From positions 1 through 10,911 of the forward strand of contig JALNXP010000058.1 of assembly GCA_023230285.1 (NCBI GenBank): a stretch of 10,911 nucleotides of DNA. The letters run 5' to 3'. A program made the position numbers and the translations under genes. The notes beneath the pieces are model-generated. The model was not told where the DNA came from and searched no databases. It saw nothing but the letters and a program-made list of their open reading frames with translations. The DNA is from Bacteroidales bacterium. Its GTDB lineage: Bacteria; Bacteroidota; Bacteroidia; Bacteroidales; BM520. Position 1 is the first letter of the stretch. Each line of letters begins with the position of its first letter. Shown piece after piece: positions 5,435 to 10,911 of this stretch.

Positions 5435-6595
5435 GTGAGTTTGTTTATTGAATATGGATATACTTCTCTTAATAAATATGGAGAAGAACTTTGTGGCGAT
5501 AAAGTAGAGTATTGCATTGAAGAAAACCATTTAACCCTTGTCCTCGCTGACGGTATGGGCAGTGGCGTAAAAGCAAATATACTCTCAACTCTAACCTCGA
5601 AGATATTATGTACTATGGTCTCTAATGATGTTGATATTGAAGATTGTATAGAAACAGTCATTCAGTCTCTACCGGTATGTAAAATCCGCGGTGTCGCTTA
5701 TTCTACGTTTTCTGTAGTATATATCAATACTGAAGGAGAGGGCTTTCTGTTTGAATTTGATAATCCGCAAGCTATACTTTTTCATAAAGGAAAATGTGTA
5801 GATTTCATCAGGTGCAATTCGGAAATATGTGGAAAGAAAGTGTTTCATTCACAAATTAAATTAGAAGAAAACGACTTGCTTTTCATTATGTCTGATGGTG
5901 CTATCAATGCCGGCTTAGGTCAGATTATGAGTTTTGGCTGGCAACGCGAAAATATCATGAAATATCTTGAGCAAAATATCACCGGTGAAATGTCGGCACG
6001 CTGTTGTGCCGGAATGTTAGCTGCTGCTTGTGATGACTTGTATTTAGACAGACCCGGAGACGACACTACCGTGGCTGCCCTGAAAATAAGAAAAAAACTT
6101 GCTGTCAACGTAATGGTAGGTCCACCGGTAGATAAATCGCAAGATAATTTTTATGTCGGGCGTTTTATGGATGGTGATACGAAAAAAGTCGTTTGCGGCG
6201 GCACAAGCTCTCAAATAGTAGCCCGCTATCTGAACAAACCACTCCGAACAAGCTTCGACTTCCCCGACAAAGATGTGCCGCCTATCGGCTTTATCGAAGG
6301 TATTGACTTGACAACAGAAGGCGTGTTGACTCTGAGAAAATTACTGACGTTGTCAAATAAATATATTTCAACACACGACCTATCACCAAAGTTCTTCGTA
6401 AAACAAGACGGAGCCTCACTTCTTGCAAATATGCTCTTTGAAGAAGCAACAGATATTACATTTTTCGTGGGACAAGGCGTTAATGCCGCTCATCAGAGCC
6501 TCCCGATTGACATCACAATGAAATTAAAATTGGTGGAATCACTTGCAAATAATCTGCGGAAAATGGGTAAAAATGTAACACTTAATTACGATTAA
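5435..6595 (+). CDS. SpoIIE-type PP2C serine/threonine phosphatase
   Basis: A metal-dependent Ser/Thr phosphatase of 386 residues beginning with GTG. The SpoIIE/PP2C domain spans about 1-220. Metal-binding motifs are LADGMGSG (D39-G40), MSDG (D154-G155) and RPGDDTT (D209-D210). The remainder (about 222-386) is a second domain with conserved-looking stretches VVCGGTSSQIVARYL (252-266) and PPIGFIEGIDLTTEGVLTL (282-300). I associate this domain only with phosphatases next to PAS hydrogenases. It has no membrane segment, so it should act in the cytosol. Its position directly after the sensory hydrogenase suggests it is the output module, dephosphorylating an anti-sigma-antagonist-like or other target. 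No such target or partner kinase is encoded in the window. Confidence 0.9.
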   Translation: MSLFIEYGYTSLNKYGEELCGDKVEYCIEENHLTLVLADGMGSGVKANILSTLTSKILCTMVSNDVDIEDCIETVIQSLPVCKIRGVAYSTFSVVYINTEGEGFLFEFDNPQAILFHKGKCVDFIRCNSEICGKKVFHSQIKLEENDLLFIMSDGAINAGLGQIMSFGWQRENIMKYLEQNITGEMSARCCAGMLAAACDDLYLDRPGDDTTVAALKIRKKLAVNVMVGPPVDKSQDNFYVGRFMDGDTKKVVCGGTSSQIVARYLNKPLRTSFDFPDKDVPPIGFIEGIDLTTEGVLTLRKLLTLSNKYISTHDLSPKFFVKQDGASLLANMLFEEATDITFFVGQGVNAAHQSLPIDITMKLKLVESLANNLRKMGKNVTLNYD

Positions 6596-6606
6596 AATTA
6601 AACAAT

Positions 6607-8031
6607 ATGAAAGTTTTTGACACTAATGTCCAACTTATAAAGTACAATATTTTAAAAGAAGTTATTAAAAAAGCATACGCTGATGACCTTGTAAATGCTT
6701 ATTCGGAAATCCCTAAGATAATTTCTCCGGGACCAAAAGCCGAGTATCGTTGCTGCATATACAAAGAACGAGCAATATCGCAGGAAAGAGTCAGAATGGC
6801 TATGGGCGGCAACAAAGATAATCCTAATGTAGTGGAAGTTATCGATATAGCTTGTGACGAATGTCCTACCGGCGGCATGTTTGTTACTCCTGCCTGTCGC
6901 GGATGTATTCAGCATAATTGCATGTCCGTATGCCCGCGTGGAGCTATTTCTATTGTCGATAAAAAGTGTACTATTGACAGCTCCAAATGTGTCGAATGTG
7001 GAAAATGTACTCAAGCCTGCCCTTATGGCGCTATCATAGCTCAACATCGTCCTTGTGTACAAAGCTGTAAGGTTAAAGCTATCTCCATGAACGAAGAAAA
7101 ACAGGCTGTCATAGATAATAATAAATGTATAGCCTGCGGTGCTTGTGTCTATAAATGCCCTTTCGGTGCTATTGTCGATAAATCTTTCGTCCTTGATGTT
7201 ATAGACATCTTGAAAAATTCGGAAAATAATACTAAATATAAAACTTATGCCATTATTGCACCGGCTATTGTAAGCCAATGTAGATATGGACGTGTTTCTC
7301 AAGTCGTTACGGCTATTATGAAACTCGGCTTCCATCAAGTTGTGGAGGCTGCTCTCGGCGCTGACATCACCCTCTACAGAGAAGCCGGCGAATTTAAAGA
7401 AAAAGGTATCATGACAACCTCTTGCTGCCCTTCTTTTGTGGCTTTTGTAGAGAAAAATTTTCCAGAACTTACAAAATATATATCTTCTTCCGATTCTCCA
7501 ATGATCGAAACAGCAAGACTGATTAAACATTCCGACCCCACAGCCAAAATAGTCTTTATAGGACCTTGCAGCTCTAAAAAAATGGAGTTCAGATTGCCTA
7601 AAACACACGGACTGATAGATTGTGTAATGTCTTTTGAAGAATTACAAGCTTTTGTAGATGCTAAAGACATTGACACTACTCTGTGTGAAGATACTATCCT
7701 CGATAATGCTTCTTTCTATGGCAGAATTTTTGCAAAATCAGGCGGCATCACCCGCGGCATTACTGACGTGGCAAAAGATATGAATGTCGAAAACCTGTCT
7801 CCTGTTGCAATGAACGGCATTGACGAATGTAGAGCTAATCTTACAAAATTGAAATTTAATAAATCAACCGACAACTTTTTTGAGGGTATGGCATGCGATG
7901 GCGGCTGCCTAAATGGTGCATTATGCCTGAATCACGGACCACGTAATCTCCAAGATGTTGATAAATACGGTCTGGAAGCTAAAGAGAAAACCATAGAAAA
8001 TTCAGTGAAATTGTATAAACTGAATAGTTAA
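6607..8031 (+). CDS. [FeFe] hydrogenase, probable catalytic subunit (HfsD-like)
   Basis: A 474-residue [FeFe] hydrogenase, probably cytosolic, making H2 from reduced ferredoxin or the reverse. The Cys-rich N-terminal half has motifs at C97-C100-C105-C109, C128-C131-C134-C138 and C174-C177-C180-C184. Extra cysteines lie at C49-C50, C83, C86, C121, C150 and C154. The H-cluster domain (about 212-445) has TTSCCPSF (C273 proton relay, C274 ligand), FIGPCSSKK (C321) and GMACDGGC (C430, C434), so unlike its operon partner it keeps every residue needed for turnover. The GPC form of the second motif, rather than MPC, and the truncated third motif suggest a group B-type enzyme rather than classic group A; this is my judgement. 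It starts 11 bases after the phosphatase stop, without a Shine-Dalgarno sequence, and ends the operon. Maturases HydE, HydF and HydG must be encoded elsewhere. Confidence 0.93.
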   Translation: MKVFDTNVQLIKYNILKEVIKKAYADDLVNAYSEIPKIISPGPKAEYRCCIYKERAISQERVRMAMGGNKDNPNVVEVIDIACDECPTGGMFVTPACRGCIQHNCMSVCPRGAISIVDKKCTIDSSKCVECGKCTQACPYGAIIAQHRPCVQSCKVKAISMNEEKQAVIDNNKCIACGACVYKCPFGAIVDKSFVLDVIDILKNSENNTKYKTYAIIAPAIVSQCRYGRVSQVVTAIMKLGFHQVVEAALGADITLYREAGEFKEKGIMTTSCCPSFVAFVEKNFPELTKYISSSDSPMIETARLIKHSDPTAKIVFIGPCSSKKMEFRLPKTHGLIDCVMSFEELQAFVDAKDIDTTLCEDTILDNASFYGRIFAKSGGITRGITDVAKDMNVENLSPVAMNGIDECRANLTKLKFNKSTDNFFEGMACDGGCLNGALCLNHGPRNLQDVDKYGLEAKEKTIENSVKLYKLNS

Positions 8032-8049
8032 TAATTAGATTAAGACCGT

Positions 8050-8098
8050 AGATGTGCATAAATAATCAGTAAATGTCTTCCGAATATTTATCACATCT
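8050..8098. other. Convergent gene end with weak inverted repeat
   Basis: AGATGTG (8050-8056) and CACATCT (8092-8098) are complementary across a 35-base loop. The right arm overlaps the end of the SGNH gene. There is no GC-rich stem or T-run, so this is at best a weak terminator for the two convergent transcripts. Confidence 0.25.
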
Positions 8099-9386
8099 TG
8101 CTTATTGATATAGTGCTTTCAATTCCTTTATCAGAAACAAAAACGATTTTATATATCCCTGAGGATAAGTCTGTTAAGTCTATTTTCTGAATTAAAGAAT
8201 TATTACTCGAAAATGTTTTCATTATATTACCTGACATGGAATATATTGAAATCTTGTATTTCTCCAATAAAAAGTTGCGGGATTCTACAATGAATATACC
8301 ATCTGAAGGATTAGGATATATGTTAAAAGAACCGTTGGCTTCTTCATAAGTGCCGATAAAATTCAGATTTATAAAATCGCTGACAGTGTCGGCATGATTG
8401 CAAATATCTTTCGCTATTAATGTAACTGTGTATTCTCCATTACTTGAATATTCATGACATGGAGACATCTCTTCAGAAAAATTACCATCGCCGAAATCCC
8501 AATAATAAGAATTTGCATTTTCAGAAATATTGTTGAAATAAACTATCAAACTGTTATCGTTATGAATGTTGAAGCCGGCTTTTACAGGACTGTCGTATTT
8601 ACCTACATACCAATCGTTTAGCTTATTGTAGACAACATTTTTCACCGCATTGCGTATAATTACCGCATCATCTTCCGGCAGAGTAAAAGATTGAGTTATC
8701 AAGGTAGGGTCTTTTCTAAGAATTACAGCATAAAAAACGCAAGCTGCTGCATAAGAGCCACTTAACGACGGGTGACTGCCATCTGAGCTGTATAATTCCA
8801 TGTCCGGATTAGAATTACGAAGCTCACGCCACACTGCGCCCACCGGCGAAACAATAGCATTGTTGTCGTCAGCCATCAGCATATAACGCTCAAAAAGCAA
8901 GTCGTCCATACCTTCGTAAGTACAAACCGGCGGAAAAACATTGCAAAATTCGGCATCACCGTCTCTTCTGCCCCACGTCATATAAAATACAGTTTCACAA
9001 CATTCATTGTTGCTATTAATCATACTATCAAGCTGCTGTGCAAAAGGATATGATTCAGTAAAAAAAGTTATACTGTCTAATGCCGGCAGCTGACTCTGCT
9101 CCTGCAAAATTACATAATCCCAACCACCTTTTGCAATCATAACAGCCGAATTGTTTGTCGTATGCATTTGGAAAGTACAACCACCCGGCGTGTTGCTCCC
9201 CGTAAGCATAATGTCGTTTGTCGATTTCGCAATATCAACAAGCATTTCAGGTAAGTTGTTCACAGCAGTATAGCTGTTGCCAATAAATAAAACTTTTAGC
9301 TCACGCGTGCTTTGCGCAGCCACATAAATTGTACTGAAAATTAATATCGCTGCTGACACCACTTTATATATGTTGCTTCTACACAT
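8091..9386 (-). CDS. Secreted SGNH/GDSL-type hydrolase with PKD and T9SS sorting domains
   Basis: A predicted secreted esterase-like protein of 431 residues. Parts in order: signal peptide (about 1-24, cleavage after VAA); an SGNH-hydrolase-like domain (about 28-260); a PKD domain (about 268-345, with YYWDFGDG at 294-301 and EYTVTLIA); and a type A sorting domain (about 353-431, starting FNIYPNPSDG and containing LSSGIYKIV). The hydrolase has the nucleophile block FIGNSYT (S38) and SDGSHPSLSG with D202 and H205, the usual DxxH acid/base pair. The usual GxND block is not obvious; MTWGRRDG (136-143) is in about that place, so the oxyanion residues are uncertain. It should be exported by Sec and then across the outer membrane by the type IX system. 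Substrate unknown; carbohydrate or acyl esters are family guesses. It starts 22 bases after the YitT-family gene and may be co-transcribed with it. Confidence 0.85.
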   Translation of the reverse strand: MCRSNIYKVVSAAILIFSTIYVAAQSTRELKVLFIGNSYTAVNNLPEMLVDIAKSTNDIMLTGSNTPGGCTFQMHTTNNSAVMIAKGGWDYVILQEQSQLPALDSITFFTESYPFAQQLDSMINSNNECCETVFYMTWGRRDGDAEFCNVFPPVCTYEGMDDLLFERYMLMADDNNAIVSPVGAVWRELRNSNPDMELYSSDGSHPSLSGSYAAACVFYAVILRKDPTLITQSFTLPEDDAVIIRNAVKNVVYNKLNDWYVGKYDSPVKAGFNIHNDNSLIVYFNNISENANSYYWDFGDGNFSEEMSPCHEYSSNGEYTVTLIAKDICNHADTVSDFINLNFIGTYEEANGSFNIYPNPSDGIFIVESRNFLLEKYKISIYSMSGNIMKTFSSNNSLIQKIDLTDLSSGIYKIVFVSDKGIESTISISKM

Positions 9387-9408
9387 AGACGTAAATATAG
9401 ATAATGTT

Positions 9409-10305
9409 TTATTTGACTTTTTCTTCTAAAGACTTAAATCCTTTGCCAAGAATTTCGTGAGTATCAACTATGGTTATGAATGCGTTAGGATCTATTTCAA
9501 AAATATGAGCCTGAAGTTCCGGCACTTCCCTCCTGTTTACGACTGTAAAAAGCACTTCTTTGTCTTTATCGGTATAAATTCCTTTGCCGTACAACAGTGT
9601 GCCACCACGATGCAAATCTATAATTACGGATTTGCTGATTTCTTCATTCTTATCAGATACAACAAGAACTGTTTTATCATCTGCAAACCCACGAATCATT
9701 ATGTCGGCAACCTTTCCCATTATAAATATCGTCAACCATGAGTACAAAGGTATTTTCCATTCTTTAAATGCAAAAAATCCTAATACGACTATACAGGAAT
9801 CAACAATCATTAGTTGAGTGCCTAACGGAATTTTAGTATACTTATGAAGTATTGAAGCAATTACATCAGTGCCGCCGCTTGAAGCTCTTGCTTTGAATAT
9901 TAATCCGACACCAACGCCCATGATTAAGCCGCCAAATATACTCGCCAGCAACACTTCATCATGTAATTGAAGCGGGTCACTCCCGAAAAGCATAATCAAT
10001 CCATCTGTAAATATAGCCGTCAAAGTAAAACCAATAAAAGTTTTAACACCAAAACGTGGTCCCAACAACTTAAGTCCCAACAAAGTCAATGGCAAATTAA
10101 AACAAAGTGCCGAAAGACCTACGGGAAATCCAAACTTATAGTGTAATACTATTGATATGCCATAAATACCACCGGGAACTATTTTATATGGTGTCATAAA
10201 AAAAGCATACCCTAAAGCAAGAATAAATGTTCCGACAATAAGGTAGCTGTACGATAAAATCCATGATTTTGAAAACGCTTTGTCTTTAAAAGGTTTATAT
10301 TCCAT
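9409..10305 (-). CDS. YitT-family integral membrane protein (DUF161/DUF2179)
   Basis: A 298-residue member of the YitT family, whose transported substrate, if any, is not established. The N-terminal part (about 15-205) has about five to six hydrophobic segments (for example 18-38, 62-82, 90-108, 118-138, 165-182, 188-204), the family motif VPGGIYGIS (43-51) and RASSGGTDVIA (140-150). The C-terminal soluble domain (about 210-290, DUF2179) contains RGGTLLYGKGIYTDKDKEVL and FITIVDTHEILGKGF, typical of the family. Length and domain order are complete. It has its own -7 box just upstream and is divergent from the symporter gene. The downstream SGNH hydrolase may be read through from it, but no functional link is evident. 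Confidence 0.92.
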   Translation of the reverse strand: MEYKPFKDKAFSKSWILSYSYLIVGTFILALGYAFFMTPYKIVPGGIYGISIVLHYKFGFPVGLSALCFNLPLTLLGLKLLGPRFGVKTFIGFTLTAIFTDGLIMLFGSDPLQLHDEVLLASIFGGLIMGVGVGLIFKARASSGGTDVIASILHKYTKIPLGTQLMIVDSCIVVLGFFAFKEWKIPLYSWLTIFIMGKVADIMIRGFADDKTVLVVSDKNEEISKSVIIDLHRGGTLLYGKGIYTDKDKEVLFTVVNRREVPELQAHIFEIDPNAFITIVDTHEILGKGFKSLEEKVK

Positions 10306-10321
10306 CTTTATTTTTTTTCTG

Positions 10322-10329
10322 CAAAGGTA
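10322..10329 (-). promoter_or_regulatory. -7 box of the yitT-family gene
   Basis: On the minus strand this reads TACCTTTG, a perfect TAnnTTTG box, ending 16 bases before the ATG. The predicted start near 10315 leaves a leader of only about ten bases. A -33 TTG at the preferred spacing is not obvious. Confidence 0.7.
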
Positions 10330-10365
10330 AACGAATTTTTTAATCTGATTAGCTCAAAATAAAGT

Positions 10366-10390
10366 TTGTATTTTCGCAATGCTAATGAAT
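10366..10390 (+). repeat. Dispersed intergenic repeat, copy 3
   Basis: These 25 bases are identical to 3255-3279, about 7.1 kb away, and share the TTGTATTTTCGCA core with copy 1 at 594-606. TATTTTCG (10369-10376) lies 54 bases upstream of the canonical -7 box of the symporter gene, same strand. Sequence on both sides differs from copy 2. Confidence 0.8.
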
Positions 10391-10399
10391 TTTCCCAAT

Positions 10400-10430
10400 T
10401 TTGTTTTTTATTAAAAATGTCATAAATTTG
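10400..10430 (+). promoter_or_regulatory. Promoter of the symporter gene
   Basis: TTTG (10400-10403) and TAAATTTG (10423-10430) are separated by 19 bases, a full match to the Bacteroidetes -33/-7 consensus. The predicted start is near 10437, about 30 bases before the GTG. The bases just after the -7 box (CACTTTA) also follow the -7 box of the hydrogenase operon. Confidence 0.8.
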
Positions 10431-10467
10431 CACTTTAAAAAATATTGTTTCTGTAAAGTTATTCTAC

Positions 10468-10911
10468 GTGAGTTTTAATGAAATTGTTTCTGCCGTATCT
10501 GACTTTGTATGGAGTCCTGCATTGATAGTCGTATGCTTAGGAGCCGGATTATTATTCTCAATACTGACTAAATTTGTTCAGGTAAGACGTTTTGGTGAGA
10601 TGGTTAGATTGTTGTTTTCTAAAGACAAAACGCATAAATCCGGTGGTATATCTTCTTTTCAAGCCTTTGCCATGGCATTGTCGGGGCGAGTTGGCACCGG
10701 CAATATTGTTGGCGTAGCAACAGCAATCGCCTTTGGTGGTCCCGGCGCTATTTTCTGGATGTGGGTTATTGCTTTTTTTGGTGCCGGCTCTGCTTTTGTA
10801 GAGTCTACTCTCGCACAAATTTACAAGGTAAAAATTGAGGGCGAATTGCGTGGCGGTCCATCTTATTATATTCACAAAGGGTTGAAAAGCAAATGGTTAG
10901 CTGTAATTTTC
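10468..10911 (+). CDS. Alanine/glycine:cation symporter (AGCS family), N-terminal part
   Basis: The first 148 residues of a sodium- or proton-coupled alanine/glycine symporter of the inner membrane; the gene runs off the window. Family motifs are plain: SFNEIVSAVSDFVWSP at the N-terminus, a first membrane segment at about 17-37, QVRRFGEMVRLLF, the signature GRVGTGNIVGVATAIAFGGP (73-92) continuing into GAIFWMW, and RGGPSYYIHKGL (128-139). I take the GTG at 10468 as the start. It places the N-terminus where family members begin (usually MSFNE-like), and no in-frame ATG lies between it and the predicted transcription start. There is no Shine-Dalgarno sequence. The visible part shows no frameshift. 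Confidence 0.93.
   Translation, partial: MSFNEIVSAVSDFVWSPALIVVCLGAGLLFSILTKFVQVRRFGEMVRLLFSKDKTHKSGGISSFQAFAMALSGRVGTGNIVGVATAIAFGGPGAIFWMWVIAFFGAGSAFVESTLAQIYKVKIEGELRGGPSYYIHKGLKSKWLAVIF

Noticed and set aside
6652..7608. Open minus-strand frame of 318 codons
   Set aside because: Antisense to the second hydrogenase, which has intact motifs over the same stretch. The antisense product has no domain character.
3725..8031. NADH-dependent electron-bifurcating hydrogenase (HydABC type)
   Set aside because: The small 2Fe-2S protein is NuoE-like, but no NuoF-like flavin/NAD-binding subunit is present. The PAS and phosphatase genes point to a sensory cluster instead.
10558..10875. Open minus-strand frame of 105 codons
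   Set aside because: Antisense to the symporter, whose plus-strand reading gives continuous family motifs.
1..10911. CRISPR array
   Set aside because: No regularly spaced direct repeats are present. The three dispersed repeat copies are kilobases apart.

Overview
The window looks like chromosomal DNA from an anaerobic, fermentative member of the Bacteroidetes, probably Bacteroidales or a close relative. The DNA is AT-rich. Promoters carry the Bacteroidetes -7 box (TAnnTTTG) right upstream of genes on both strands. Most starts lack a Shine-Dalgarno sequence. Two genes belong to the gliding/type IX secretion (T9SS) world: a GldH-type lipoprotein and a protein ending in a T9SS type A sorting domain. 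Two [FeFe] hydrogenase-family proteins point to strict anaerobiosis.

Layout. Bases 1-460 hold a decayed IS30-family transposase in three frames, followed by three stem-loops, one of them REP-like. After an AT-rich stretch comes tRNA-Pro(GGG) at 707-781, with its own -7 box and a strong hairpin that can terminate transcription in both directions. On the minus strand, a probable operon runs gldH-like lipoprotein, HDIG-domain phosphohydrolase, dxr (3099 down to 861). On the plus strand, a four-gene operon (3425-8031) encodes a 2Fe-2S thioredoxin-like protein, a PAS-containing sensory-type [FeFe] hydrogenase, a SpoIIE/PP2C phosphatase with an extra C-terminal domain, and a second [FeFe] hydrogenase with a full set of active-site cysteines. 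Convergent to it on the minus strand are a secreted SGNH-type hydrolase with PKD and T9SS sorting domains, and upstream of that a YitT-family membrane protein. The right edge holds the start of an alanine/glycine:cation symporter, divergent from yitT and cut by the window end.

How the genes fit together. The four-gene operon is the centrepiece. From memory, the same order is known from the hfs clusters of thermophilic Firmicutes, and the sensory subunit resembles HydS of Thermotoga. The PAS hydrogenase keeps all four cysteines for the H-cluster cubane but has Ala in place of the proton-relay Cys. This suggests it senses H2 or redox state and passes the signal through a C-terminal helix to the Ser/Thr phosphatase, while the last gene is the turnover enzyme. 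The phosphatase target is not encoded here and neither are the maturases HydE, HydF and HydG.

A short dispersed repeat (25-27 identical bases per pair) lies upstream of three plus-strand transcription units: the tRNA, the hydrogenase operon and the symporter. In each case it carries a TATTTTCG box and sits 54-86 bases before a canonical -7 box. The known gene families do not explain it.
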